Virus record (IMG/VR): IMGVR_UViG_3300037231_000129
Span: 34,025-98,024 of that record
Origin: a virus
Reading direction: 5' to 3' (one strand)
Length of the DNA stretch: 64,000 bases
Shown here: in pieces, positions 23,218 through 30,750 of the stretch
How the letters are laid out: each line of letters begins with the position of its first letter
Position numbering within the stretch: position 1 is the stretch's first letter
Translations under genes and position numbers: made by a program
Notes under the pieces: model-generated
Seen by the model: the letters and a program-made list of their open reading frames with translations, nothing else
Databases searched by the model: none
Told to the model about the DNA's origin: nothing

Positions 23218-24537
23218 TTAGAACTCGGATCCCGCCCAGTCTGGAGGAGGATCCCCGGCATTGCCGCTATGCCCGTTATTTTGCCCGTACAGCGGGTCTG
23301 GCGTTTTCCCCACCTGCTGACCGGCGAAATCGTCGGACCGTGCTGAGGCGCCAAAAATCTCTGCCCGCAGAACCGGATCACGCTCGACCGCCTGCCACAT
23401 AAACGAGCCTGGTTTGCTGGGATCGTATCCCCAAGCCTCTTTGAGGGCGGCATTCTGATCACTGACGAACGTGATCTTCACCATCGAGAAATCGCTGCAA
23501 TGAAGGGGATCAATGCCCGGCGGTATGTCAACCAGGATCGCTGGATTACGCGAAAGATCGACCAGGTTGGCGTAATTGTCGCGGATCAGAGCGTAGAGAT
23601 CGAGCTGGCGCAGCCGTTCCTCCGACACGTTGGCCAATGTTTTCAGCGGCAAGCTGGCCCACCACCGGCTGATGTTTTCGCTGGTGGCGATTTGGCGAAT
23701 TGACGCTGGATAGCCGCCTCGACGATCGCCGCGGAAGAATGGGTCCTTCGCAGCCCAGCGACAGCAGCGTGCCCAACGATCAAGCTTGTTCTCGATGCTG
23801 GTATGTTTCATCGCCTGCTGGAGCATGATGCACTCGCCGCGGGTCGGCGTTCCCACCATCGGGATCAGCGGCGATCCTGCGATTTCGCGATTCCAGACTT
23901 CGATGATCTCGGCCGGGCTCGGCATGCGGGGTGCTGGAGGTGGCGGCTCGACCCCCGGCAGCGACGGCTCGGCGATCGGAGCGGTGGTCGCATCCACCGG
24001 CGCTGGGCGCGCCCCCTGCCCGTCCGATGGATCGACAGGCCCTTCATGCACGAAGGAGCTCTTCGGGGGGGCCGCCGGCGAAGCCGGTGGCGGCGCGGTG
24101 GCGCAGTCCGGATCGGCCTCGAAAATTGGTCGCGCGCTCTCTTTCTCTTTCTTGTTTATTTCCTTGATTGATTCGTAGGACTCTGTGACCGGTGCAAACG
24201 TCGTTCGAGTCCAGTCGGTCCTGTCGTCGGAGTCCGTTTTCACCGGCCGGGACGTAAACCCGACGATTTGGTAAGTGCTGGCAGTGCGGCGTCCCTGCCC
24301 ACTGACCAGAATTCGTAGCAGACCCATTTCGACCAATTGATCGATGGTGCGCCGGACGCTGCGCTCGTTGGCATGGACCATCTCGGCCAGCCGGTTGATC
24401 GTTGGATAACTGATGCCCTGGCAATTGGCGTGCTGACCAAAGGCTTGCAGGAGGTAACCTTGCAGCTGTGTTCGCACCTGTTGTGCCCATGCCCATTGAG
24501 CGCCCGCTACGTTGACGTAAGTCGTGGTGCAGCTCAT
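23218..24537 (-). CDS. winged-helix replication protein (helix-turn-helix 36 type)
   Basis: 439 residues. N-terminal winged helix (about 20-95): GISYPTINRLAEMVHANERS, VRRTIDQLVEMGLLRIL, ending in TYQIVG. A Pro/Ala-rich linker (about 140-205) leads to a C-terminal helical domain. This plan matches phage O-like replication or helicase-loading proteins. It sits immediately upstream of the primase-helicase, which supports a loader or initiator role. The ATG overlaps the stop of its smaller paralog. Confidence 0.75.
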   Translation of the reverse strand: MSCTTTYVNVAGAQWAWAQQVRTQLQGYLLQAFGQHANCQGISYPTINRLAEMVHANERSVRRTIDQLVEMGLLRILVSGQGRRTASTYQIVGFTSRPVKTDSDDRTDWTRTTFAPVTESYESIKEINKKEKESARPIFEADPDCATAPPPASPAAPPKSSFVHEGPVDPSDGQGARPAPVDATTAPIAEPSLPGVEPPPPAPRMPSPAEIIEVWNREIAGSPLIPMVGTPTRGECIMLQQAMKHTSIENKLDRWARCCRWAAKDPFFRGDRRGGYPASIRQIATSENISRWWASLPLKTLANVSEERLRQLDLYALIRDNYANLVDLSRNPAILVDIPPGIDPLHCSDFSMVKITFVSDQNAALKEAWGYDPSKPGSFMWQAVERDPVLRAEIFGASARSDDFAGQQVGKTPDPLYGQNNGHSGNAGDPPPDWAGSEF

Positions 24538-24887
24538 GGGACGAGCTCCTCGCTTGAGGAGTCGGGTGGAAAACCGATTATTTGGTAGATGATGATTTGC
24601 TCCGCGTCGCCGCGGCGCTCACCCGTATCGGCAATAAAGTTGCCGGCTATGAGACGTTCTGGAATTCTGGTGAGAGTTTTCTCGCTCACATTTGTGACGC
24701 TGCCTAGCATCTGGTTTTTATCCGGTGCGCTGATGCCATTTTCATCGGCCCAAGAAGCGAGGCTGAAAAGGATGAATTTTTCCTTGTGATTGCCCGGTTG
24801 CTTGGGAATTACGTATGCTATCGCATCTGCGTTGATCGGACGTTCCTTAGCAGGGAGTGCCAAAATGGCTGTTTGGTCCACGTTCAT
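24534..24887 (-). CDS. winged-helix protein, paralog of the downstream replication gene
   Basis: 117 residues containing only the winged helix: KEKFILFSLASWADENGISA, LGSVTNVSEKTLTRIPERLI, ending in IYQIIG like the gene at 23218. ATG 24887 has AAGGGGCGG upstream; the next gene follows at ATGA. Tandem wHTH genes are usual in phage initiator loci; this one may be the origin-binding or regulatory partner. Confidence 0.75.
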   Translation of the reverse strand: MNVDQTAILALPAKERPINADAIAYVIPKQPGNHKEKFILFSLASWADENGISAPDKNQMLGSVTNVSEKTLTRIPERLIAGNFIADTGERRGDAEQIIIYQIIGFPPDSSSEELVP

Positions 24888-24901
24888 GTTCCGCCCCTTC
24901 A

Positions 24902-25183
24902 TCACAATCGATTTGCGACGCGGCGTGAAACTGAAACGAGGGCTTGCAGCCCAGACATATAACCACTAATTTGCCAGACGAGGTCATGGCAGACCAGGTG
25001 CTTCAACGCGGACGAGGGCCCGCGAAGTGTCTGAGCGTCGAATCCGTCGCCACGGTTTCCCGCTTCGTCAGTCAAGTCAGGGGCGGTCGGGTTAGCTGGC
25101 CGACCGCCCCACCTCTTCATCAAACTCCAGACTGTAATCAGCGAGTCCCAATCACGCAATATCCATGATTCCAGCTGCGACAC
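24902..25183 (-). CDS. doubtful hypothetical protein (93 aa)
   Basis: GTG start at 25183 and a stop just before the winged-helix gene. Contains MKRWGGRPANPTAPDLTDEA and ALKHLVCHDLVWQIS. Composition is plausible and the position at the head of the minus operon fits, but the opposite strand is also open over part of it and there is no motif. Confidence 0.4.
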   Translation of the reverse strand: MSQLESWILRDWDSLITVWSLMKRWGGRPANPTAPDLTDEAGNRGDGFDAQTLRGPSSALKHLVCHDLVWQISGYMSGLQALVSVSRRVANRL

Positions 25184-25418
25184 ATTTGCTGTATTTTCAA
25201 TACCTAAACGATTCCAGTCGCTTGATCGCCAGAGTCGGCATCACCATATCTATTGGGCAATAACCACACGCAAAAATTTACCACCGGGACTCGGTTTTTT
25301 GTGCCGATCCATAGAACGGCCGGTCTGCATGCACGCATGCGAATCGTCTGTGTTCCCGTTTTGAACGTGGTTTTCATATCCGAAACCGCTCCGTGGCCGT
25401 GCCTCCCTCCCATGACCA
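25184..25418. promoter_or_regulatory. divergent control region between replication operon and second leader array
   Basis: No gene seen. AT-rich segment with two short palindromes, GTATT ttc AATAC (25191-25203) and TATTG gg CAATA (25251-25262), and a GCATGCACGCATGC repeat near 25327. Its place between the divergent starts at 25183 and 25465 suggests promoters and operators for both; no clear -35/-10 pair can be fixed. Confidence 0.4.
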
Positions 25419-25464
25419 CGGGACGATCCGCCGGCGATCAAGCCGGCACTGATGAGGATACCCC
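25419..25464 (+). repeat. structured start-associated leader, type 2 (copy 3)
   Basis: Stem II GCCGGC/GCCGGC with loop gatcaa (25430-25447), then ACTGATGAGGATACCCC before ATG 25465. Confidence 0.75.
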
Positions 25465-25698
25465 ATGACAACACGCATCCCGCAGGTCGTTCTGGACGCT
25501 TACGTCGCGCGTTGGTCGCATCTCGGGATATTGGCCGGGAAGGTCAATGATCCTGCTGTCACCGGCCTGCGCGCCGCACGCACATTCGCCCAGACGGTTT
25601 GCTGTCTCGAATCACCTCCCACGGTCACCATCAACCAGGTTCGCGGGCTTGCCCGCGTGGCCAATGGCGAACCCTGGGAAGCGATCCCCGACGTTTGA
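25465..25698 (+). CDS. hypothetical protein (77 aa)
   Basis: MTTRIPQVVLDAYVARWSHL opens an all-helical small protein; C-terminal part VTINQVRGLARVANGEPW. First gene of the second leader array. No family recognised. Confidence 0.6.
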   Translation: MTTRIPQVVLDAYVARWSHLGILAGKVNDPAVTGLRAARTFAQTVCCLESPPTVTINQVRGLARVANGEPWEAIPDV

Positions 25699-25756
25699 AA
25701 CCCCGGCCCGCCGGGTTCCCGGCGCAATCTGGCGCCGGACTGATGAGGAACACCCC
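25699..25756 (+). repeat. structured start-associated leader, type 2 (copy 4)
   Basis: Stem I CCCGGC/GCCGGG, stem II CCGGCGC/GGCGCCGG with loop aatct, then ACTGATGAGGAACACCCC before ATG. Confidence 0.75.
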
Positions 25757-26002
25757 ATGCCACCAAGAAGACGCGTTGAATGGCTCGCGGCGAAAGCCGA
25801 GGGTCAATGCAACGACGTGCCCTACGACACCGAGCTGGTGAACAGCAACGGCGTCTCCATCCATTTTTGGCTGGGCGACCGTGAACCCACCGACGAACTG
25901 CTCGACGATCTCTCACGACGTGCCTGCAATCGGCGGGACATCGTGCGGATCCAATTCTCCGAGGGTCAGCCCACCGGCTTCTGGGCTCACTCCGATTTCT
26001 GA
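25757..26002 (+). CDS. hypothetical protein (81 aa)
   Basis: Mixed alpha/beta: MPPRRRVEWLAAKAEGQ, VSIHFWLGDREPTDELLDDL, IVRIQFSEGQPTGFWAH. Polar and soluble; no recognised family. Start set by the leader. Confidence 0.6.
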   Translation: MPPRRRVEWLAAKAEGQCNDVPYDTELVNSNGVSIHFWLGDREPTDELLDDLSRRACNRRDIVRIQFSEGQPTGFWAHSDF

Positions 26003-26064
26003 CGAAACCCCGGCTCAGCCGGGTTTCCGGCGCAATCCTGCGTCGGGCTGATGAAAGGAATCAC
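26003..26064 (+). repeat. structured start-associated leader, type 2 (copy 5)
   Basis: Stem I CCCGGCT/AGCCGGG, stem II CCGGCGCA/TGCGTCGG (one G-T), then GCTGATGAAAGGAATCAC before ATG. Confidence 0.7.
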
Positions 26065-26577
26065 ATGCCCCTTACCGTCCTTCGCGACGGTGCAGCACCG
26101 GTCATTCTTTCCAACCGGACTGTCTTTGATCAACTTCCCGACGAGATTGACGTAGCCGAGCTGATGAGCTCGATCCGCGCCGGCGACACCGTGCCCGTTA
26201 CCTTACGGGAGATCGGTGCTGTCCGGCTGACGTCGCCAGGCATGGTGCCAACGCTGGATTACAATCCGCCCCAGCAATCGTTGGCTCTGTCCACGGCGCA
26301 TCCCATGCCCGTGGATCGGCCGTTCGAACTCGAATGCCGGATCCTGGTTCCAATCGATGCCATGATCAATTGCCATGCCCCCTCCAAAAAGGAGGCTATG
26401 GAATTGGCCAACAAGGTTTTCGATGGTGTCAGGCAGGCGCCTTCGAGTTTCCAGGTGGTGGTGAACCGCGATGATATAGCGGAAATCTTCCACGATCTGG
26501 AGAACGGCATGTCGCGCAGACGCTTCGACCTGATTGGCGCCCACAACCTGGTGGTCAATCGAACGGAAGAACGATGA
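26065..26577 (+). CDS. hypothetical protein (170 aa)
   Basis: Beta-rich N-terminus (LTVLRDGAAPVILSNRTVFD) followed by a helical C-terminal part (KKEAMELANKVFDGVRQAPS). It is followed by the next gene after only 13 bases without a leader, so the pair 26065/26591 is probably co-translated. Confidence 0.6.
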   Translation: MPLTVLRDGAAPVILSNRTVFDQLPDEIDVAELMSSIRAGDTVPVTLREIGAVRLTSPGMVPTLDYNPPQQSLALSTAHPMPVDRPFELECRILVPIDAMINCHAPSKKEAMELANKVFDGVRQAPSSFQVVVNRDDIAEIFHDLENGMSRRRFDLIGAHNLVVNRTEER

Positions 26578-26590
26578 AAGAATCCAGCCC

Positions 26591-27166
26591 ATGGCAAATC
26601 TGACTGTTTACCGCCAGCAAGAGCCACCGTTTTCAATGACGATGGCCAACTGCCTGGCGGCCGCTGCCACCCAGGAAGACACCGATCTGATTGCCCTGTC
26701 CATGCGCACCAAGCGCCCTGCTCTGGTGGGCCTCGACAGCCGGTCGTCGATCATTCTACCCGGTGGAGACCTCGACGGACGTACCACGTTCGAAGATCTC
26801 TACGACACCTGCCTGACATTGGTCGACCTGCAGCACATGCGGGAGGCCAATGTTAGCAACCCTGAGGATGTGCCACTGCGAGCCTACAGGCTCGAAGTGT
26901 TGTTTGCGATCGATGGCACCTGCCAAATACCGATTGCTCTTCTCGCCAGTTCTATCGGCGATGCACGCCCCCGTTTGCGTACTCTCCTCGCCAAGGATGT
27001 TATGTTCCGCGAAGCCCTGTTTGACGCTGTCATTCAGGCTATCGACCGGAACTTTCGGGCTGAGGAGGATATCGTATTCCGGGTGCGGGAGAGCAGCATG
27101 GACGATCGCTCCATCATCCCGCCCCTGCTCCCAGGGGCCGGGCCAGAGTGGCGCATTCTTGAGTAA
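26591..27166 (+). CDS. hypothetical protein (191 aa)
   Basis: Starts MANLTVYRQQEPPFSMTMAN. Mixed helices and strands, including YRLEVLFAIDGTCQIPIALL. No metal or catalytic motif seen. It lacks its own leader and depends on the gene at 26065. Confidence 0.6.
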   Translation: MANLTVYRQQEPPFSMTMANCLAAAATQEDTDLIALSMRTKRPALVGLDSRSSIILPGGDLDGRTTFEDLYDTCLTLVDLQHMREANVSNPEDVPLRAYRLEVLFAIDGTCQIPIALLASSIGDARPRLRTLLAKDVMFREALFDAVIQAIDRNFRAEEDIVFRVRESSMDDRSIIPPLLPGAGPEWRILE

Positions 27167-27239
27167 GTGAAAACCCCGTAGCGGATACCGCCGCGGGGTT
27201 TTGCTTGCATTCAGCAAGCATTGATAAGGAACACACCCA
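27167..27239 (+). repeat. structured start-associated leader, type 2 (copy 6) with terminator-like stem I
   Basis: Stem I AACCCCG/CGGGGTT followed by TTT (27173-27201, terminator-like), stem II GCTTGC/GCAAGC with loop attca, then ATTGATAAGGAACACACCCA before ATG. Confidence 0.75.
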
Positions 27240-27482
27240 ATGTCTGACGAACCCAAGATCCTTGACGGGATCGCTATGCCCCCGATCCACCCCTCGATCA
27301 CCATGGACTTGGTTCTCGAAGCCATGGATCGCTCACCAAGCGAGACAGACGCCCTCGGCTTCTGCCTGGCGTGTGGCGAGAGCGTGCGAGAGATCGCTAC
27401 GAGCACCAGGCGCGAGACATGCGGCTTCTGCGGTTGCCCTGCCGTCTTCGGCGCCGAGGAAATCATGTTCATTCTCGCCTGA
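27240..27482 (+). CDS. small zinc-ribbon protein, tandem paralog 1 (80 aa)
   Basis: GFCLACGESVRE followed by CGFCGCPAVFGAEE: four Cys in a two-pair zinc ribbon with a common phage ending 'C-G-x-P-A-V-F-G-A-E-E'. The gene at 27541 has the same plan. Similar small ribbon proteins are widespread in proteobacterial phages, function unknown. Confidence 0.7.
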   Translation: MSDEPKILDGIAMPPIHPSITMDLVLEAMDRSPSETDALGFCLACGESVREIATSTRRETCGFCGCPAVFGAEEIMFILA

Positions 27483-27540
27483 TCCGAACCTGGGCCACGC
27501 CCGGGCGCGGGCATTTCGCCCGCTTGAAAAGGAACACCCC
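27483..27540 (+). repeat. structured start-associated leader, type 2 (copy 7)
   Basis: Stem I CCTGGGC/GCCCGGG (one G-T), stem II GCGGGC/GCCCGC with loop atttc, then TTGAAAAGGAACACCCC before ATG. Confidence 0.75.
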
Positions 27541-27786
27541 ATGTCGAAAACCGCTCAGGAGATCCTGGATGCCCTGCCCCTGCCGCCGATCCATTCGAGC
27601 GTCACGCCCGAGCGGCTCACCGAGGCGCTCACCCGCTATCAGCAGACCTTGGATAACCCAGGGTTTTGTTTGAGTTGCGGCGCCGAGGCCGAGGGCTGCG
27701 AACCCGATGCCCGTCGCTACCACTGCGACGAGTGCGGACAGCCCGCCGTCTTCGGCGCCGAGGAACTCGTGCTGATGACGATGTAG
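27541..27786 (+). CDS. small zinc-ribbon protein, tandem paralog 2 (81 aa)
   Basis: GFCLSCGAEAEG, then YHCDECGQPAVFGAEE. It shares MPPIH/PPIHSS, VT and ribbon spacing with the gene at 27240, so the pair arose by tandem duplication. Ends 9 bases before the next gene, which has no leader of its own. Confidence 0.75.
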   Translation: MSKTAQEILDALPLPPIHSSVTPERLTEALTRYQQTLDNPGFCLSCGAEAEGCEPDARRYHCDECGQPAVFGAEELVLMTM

Positions 27787-27795
27787 GAGGCAGCC

Positions 27796-28017
27796 ATGGC
27801 AGCGCGTCTCTGGAATCCTCACATTGGCACCCTGAAAGGCGGCCTACATCATAGTGTGGCCTACATCATTCAGATGCGGGTGCCACGCGATGAAGGCTAT
27901 GGCTCGCCCATGGTCGCCCTGTCCGATTACACCACTTCCCGCCGTACGGCGGATAGCTGGTTGGCGGATGCTCGGGTGAAGGCCGGCCGCTATCTCAGGG
28001 ATACCCGAAACAAATAA
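27796..28017 (+). CDS. hypothetical protein (73 aa)
   Basis: MAARLWNPHIGTLKGGLHHS, VAYIIQMRVPRDE, then a basic helix. AGGAGG site just before ATG. Probably co-translated with the gene at 27541. No family recognised. Confidence 0.55.
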   Translation: MAARLWNPHIGTLKGGLHHSVAYIIQMRVPRDEGYGSPMVALSDYTTSRRTADSWLADARVKAGRYLRDTRNK

Positions 28018-28075
28018 CCGAACCCGGGCTACACCCGGGTGCGAGCATCCCGCTCGCTTGAAAAGGAAACACCCC
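28018..28075 (+). repeat. structured start-associated leader, type 2 (copy 8)
   Basis: Stem I ACCCGGG/CCCGGGT, stem II GCGAGC/GCTCGC with loop atccc, then TTGAAAAGGAAACACCCC before ATG. Confidence 0.75.
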
Positions 28076-28669
28076 ATGGCTTCCTATCGTGAACTCGCGG
28101 CCGCCATCGAGGCGCTCTGCCGCGCTATTCGTGCTCGAACGATATCGCCTGCCTCGGCGTTGCTCACGTCATGTGAAGCGCTTGCCGCGGCCGCTCGCCG
28201 TGGCATCGTTGCTCAATCGCCCTGGACGCCCTTCGAGCCAGCGACAGCGCCGCCGATCTCCGAACGGGCACTGCAGCTCACCGCTGAAAGACTGAACCTG
28301 CCCCTTGAGGACGTCCGTCGTGAGTTGACCGACGAAATCCAGGGACCGCAGATCTTCATCAACAGCCGCTACCAGGTCGCCATGCGGCTTTGGGAACCCG
28401 GCGTCATGTATCTGTCGATCAAGCGTCTGGACCAGCAACCCATCCGGTCCTGGCGCGACCTGCAGCGGATCAAGACCGAACTGGTTGGCCCCGAAAACGA
28501 AGGGGTCGAACTGTTCCCCGCGGAATCGCGGCTCATCGATCGGGCCAACCAGTTCCACCTGTTCATTTTGACCGATCCAGCGGCGCGGTTCCCGTTCGGT
28601 TACAAGCACACCCGCGACGTCGGCCCTCCCGTTGGCCTTGGCGAGGCGCAGGAACCATTCGAGGCATAA
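28076..28669 (+). CDS. DUF7694-like phage protein (197 aa)
   Basis: The C-terminal half has the conserved run MYLSIKRLDQQPIRSWRDLQ, RIKTELVGPENEGVELFP, AESRLIDRANQFHLFIL, known from a widespread phage protein family (DUF7694 in my memory) with no established function. The N-terminal half is helical and variable. Intact. Confidence 0.7.
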   Translation: MASYRELAAAIEALCRAIRARTISPASALLTSCEALAAAARRGIVAQSPWTPFEPATAPPISERALQLTAERLNLPLEDVRRELTDEIQGPQIFINSRYQVAMRLWEPGVMYLSIKRLDQQPIRSWRDLQRIKTELVGPENEGVELFPAESRLIDRANQFHLFILTDPAARFPFGYKHTRDVGPPVGLGEAQEPFEA

Positions 28670-28723
28670 TCCGAACCCCTTCGGGGGTGCGAGCAATCAA
28701 GCTCGCTTGAAAAGGCTACACCC
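28670..28723 (+). repeat. structured start-associated leader, type 2 (copy 9)
   Basis: Stem I ACCCC/GGGGT, stem II GCGAGC/GCTCGC with loop aatcaa, then TTGAAAAGGCTACACCC before ATG. Confidence 0.75.
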
Positions 28724-28926
28724 ATGTCGAGGCACCCTCAATTCAGAATGGGATTTAAGACCGGCAACAATGCTTTCGATTACGGTCTGGGCATCCTGGA
28801 ATCCATCGCATTTTGACCGAGATCAACGCCAAAATCGCTGATGGCGATCGAATAGGTAAGATCATGGACAGCAACGGCAATTCCATCGGCCAGTGGTCAC
28901 TGGAATTGCCGGACGATAAAGATTGA
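28724..28926 (+). pseudogene. small conserved phage protein, split by a -1 frameshift
   Basis: The first frame (28724-28816) gives 30 residues with FKTGNNAFDYGLGILESIA and stops at TGA 28814-28816. The -1 frame continues TEINAKIADGDRIGKIMDSN, GNSIGQWSLEL and stops at 28924-28926. Together they match a well-known small phage protein pattern (F-K-T-G-N-x-A-F ... G-K-I-x-D-x-N-G-N-x-x-G-x-W). A TTG at 28813 overlaps the stop (TTGA), so re-initiation is possible; a mutation or sequencing error is equally likely. Confidence 0.6.
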
Positions 28927-28988
28927 GCCGAACCCGCGGCGCAAGCCCGGGCGCGAGCGATCAAGCTCGCTTGATAAGGAAACACCCA
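28927..28988 (+). repeat. structured start-associated leader, type 2 (copy 10)
   Basis: Stem I CCCG/CGGGC-like, stem II GCGAGC/GCTCGC with loop gatcaa, then TTGATAAGGAAACACCCA before ATG. Confidence 0.7.
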
Positions 28989-29423
28989 ATGGGATACACA
29001 CATTTTTGGTTTGCACCCGAAGCAATCAGACCCCGCATCTGGTGGGTCGTGATGGCCGACGCGCTTAAGTTGGTGGAAGCATTCCCAGGCCCTGGTGGCC
29101 TCTGCATGGGCATCGAGAACCAAGCCCAGCGAGCCTTCGTCTCACGCGAGGAAATCCGCTTCAATGGCGGACCAGGCGCGCAGGCGGAGGATTTCAGGCT
29201 CACCCGGGAAGCCGGCAAACGGTATAGCTCCTGCAAGACCCAGCATCAGCCCTATGAACGGCTGGTCTGTGCTATACTTGCCTCCACCGCTGATCGTACT
29301 CGGCTCATTCGCGTCACCAGCGATGGCAATCATCACGATTGGTTACCATATATAGAGTGGGCGTCCACGGTGTTGCGGCGTCCACTCCCGATGCCGATCC
29401 ATACCAACGAAATCACAGGGTAA
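28989..29423 (+). CDS. conserved phage protein of the MGYTHxW type (144 aa)
   Basis: Opens MGYTHFWFAPEAIRPRIWWV, then EIRFNGGPGAQAEDFRL and KTQHQPYERLVCAIL. These marks (MGYTH-x-W start, FNG, K-T-x-x-x-P-Y) define a common phage protein with a predicted alpha/beta fold; function not known to me. Confidence 0.75.
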   Translation: MGYTHFWFAPEAIRPRIWWVVMADALKLVEAFPGPGGLCMGIENQAQRAFVSREEIRFNGGPGAQAEDFRLTREAGKRYSSCKTQHQPYERLVCAILASTADRTRLIRVTSDGNHHDWLPYIEWASTVLRRPLPMPIHTNEITG

Positions 29424-29481
29424 CGAACCCCACCGCCCGGTGGGGACGCCGGCGATCAAGCCGGCACTGAGGAGTAACCCT
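29424..29481 (+). repeat. structured start-associated leader, type 2 (copy 11)
   Basis: Stem I CCCCACC/GGTGGGG, stem II GCCGGC/GCCGGC with loop gatcaa, then ACTGAGGAGTAACCCT before ATG. Confidence 0.75.
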
Positions 29482-30303
29482 ATGGCAGATCTCGACATTA
29501 TCGAACTCATGCGGAGCCCGCTGACCCAAAGCGGGAAATCCTCGAACTTCCTGCGCCTGGTGCTGTCCGAAGCCGCAAGCTACGGCATGCCGGCGCAGGT
29601 GGTTGCTACACTCGACGACATAGCGGCGATGCTCGGCTACTACCGGCCCCTGCCAGAGGGGCAGGCCGTGCATCTGGCGGGTCCTCTTGTGCAATGGCGT
29701 ACCGACCGGCAACAGCCGGTGCTGGAACGCATCACGGAAATCGAAGGCCTGGCGCTCAAACAGCGTGCCCTCGTTGCTTTCGGCGGCGCACCACCCGACC
29801 ACCGGGTAGGCACCGCGGAGATCATCGTCGCGCTGTCCAACTGCCATAAGAGCTTCATGCCAAAGCCCTATTATGAGATTTGGGCATGGGCTTGTACCAC
29901 CGTCATGGCGCATCTGACCGGCGAAAACCCCGAGAAGATCCGCAAGACGAATGAGTGGCCGCAAGTTTTCGACAACGATGTGCTCCGCCCCGGCGGCCGT
30001 CTGCACCCCACTTACACGGAGATCGCCACCTCTATTCGTCGCGTCAGCATTGATTCGATGCGAGGCGATGAAGAAAACCCACGGGTCCGGCTGCGGCCCC
30101 TTGCTCTGGTGTTTCTCCACGCGCATCAACGGTATCTCAACGAAGCCAAGCACGAAGCTGGTTCCGTCGAGTTGCTACAGGTTGAGGCGGTGGAAAACGC
30201 GATCAAGTCGATCCACAGCATGTTTCCCGATATCACTCAGGACGAGATCAACGCCGTTGATTTCACTGAGGAAGTCTCAAAGCTCGCAGAGCTGAGCATT
30301 TAG
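29482..30303 (+). CDS. hypothetical protein, paralog of the gene at 33192 (273 aa)
   Basis: MADLDIIELMRSPLTQSGKS, then a region alignable with the protein at 33192: VGTAEIIVALSNCHKSFMPK, helix, TGENPEKIRKTNEWPQVFDN, YTEIATSIRRVS. The C-terminal helical extension (about 70 residues) is unique to this copy. Start set by the leader at ATG 29482, not at 29440. Function unknown. Confidence 0.65.
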   Translation: MADLDIIELMRSPLTQSGKSSNFLRLVLSEAASYGMPAQVVATLDDIAAMLGYYRPLPEGQAVHLAGPLVQWRTDRQQPVLERITEIEGLALKQRALVAFGGAPPDHRVGTAEIIVALSNCHKSFMPKPYYEIWAWACTTVMAHLTGENPEKIRKTNEWPQVFDNDVLRPGGRLHPTYTEIATSIRRVSIDSMRGDEENPRVRLRPLALVFLHAHQRYLNEAKHEAGSVELLQVEAVENAIKSIHSMFPDITQDEINAVDFTEEVSKLAELSI

Positions 30304-30394
30304 CCGAACAACCGCCCGGGCCCAGCGCCTGGGTGGTTTAGCGCCAACACGGCGCCAGACGAGGCAATTCTGCTCGCTGCACCGGGATATCCCG
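30304..30394 (+). repeat. structured start-associated leader, type 2 (copy 12, divergent)
   Basis: Stem I CCCGGG.../CCTGGG, stem II GCGCC/GGCGC with loop aacac, then a long non-matching segment before the ATG at 30395. The GAGG-type ribosome site is displaced. Confidence 0.5.
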
Positions 30395-30703
30395 ATGGCT
30401 GATCACAAACGAAAACCCGCCAAAACCACGAAATTTCCGAAAAAGTTTCGCATGAAACTGGAAAAAATCGTGGAGGCCAAAGCCGGGCGGGCATCGGAAG
30501 CGACGAGAGAAGAGGCATTCGACAAGATTGCCGACGTTCTCGGCCGCGAACTGCTGACGCCCGGCTCGGTCTACGCGACGCACACGGTGATCGACGAAGC
30601 GAATTTTCGTCTAACCTCGCGTCACTGGATCCAGCCGATCGACAAGCTTCGCTACCTGTCGGTTCCTGCTCCCTGGCTTCCCGAAACCCCGGCCTCCTCG
30701 TGA
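30395..30703 (+). CDS. hypothetical basic protein (102 aa)
   Basis: The first 35 residues are Lys-rich (MADHKRKPAKTTKFPKKFRM); the rest is helix plus strands (SVYATHTVIDEANFRLTSRH). Possibly nucleic-acid-binding by charge only. No strong ribosome site. Confidence 0.55.
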   Translation: MADHKRKPAKTTKFPKKFRMKLEKIVEAKAGRASEATREEAFDKIADVLGRELLTPGSVYATHTVIDEANFRLTSRHWIQPIDKLRYLSVPAPWLPETPASS

Positions 30704-30750
30704 GGCCGGGATATGCCGGCGATCAAGCCGACACTGATGAGGAACACCCC
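30704..30750 (+). repeat. structured start-associated leader, type 2 (copy 13)
   Basis: Stem I CCCCGGCCTC/GAGGCCGGG, stem II GCCGGC/GCCGAC (one mismatch) with loop gatcaa, then ACTGATGAGGAACACCCC before ATG. Stem I is shared with the orphan copy at 31075. Confidence 0.75.

Noticed and set aside
28806-28818. Programmed frameshift heptamer in the split small gene
   Set aside because: GCA TTT TGA does not give good re-pairing in the -1 frame, so re-initiation or an indel is more likely.
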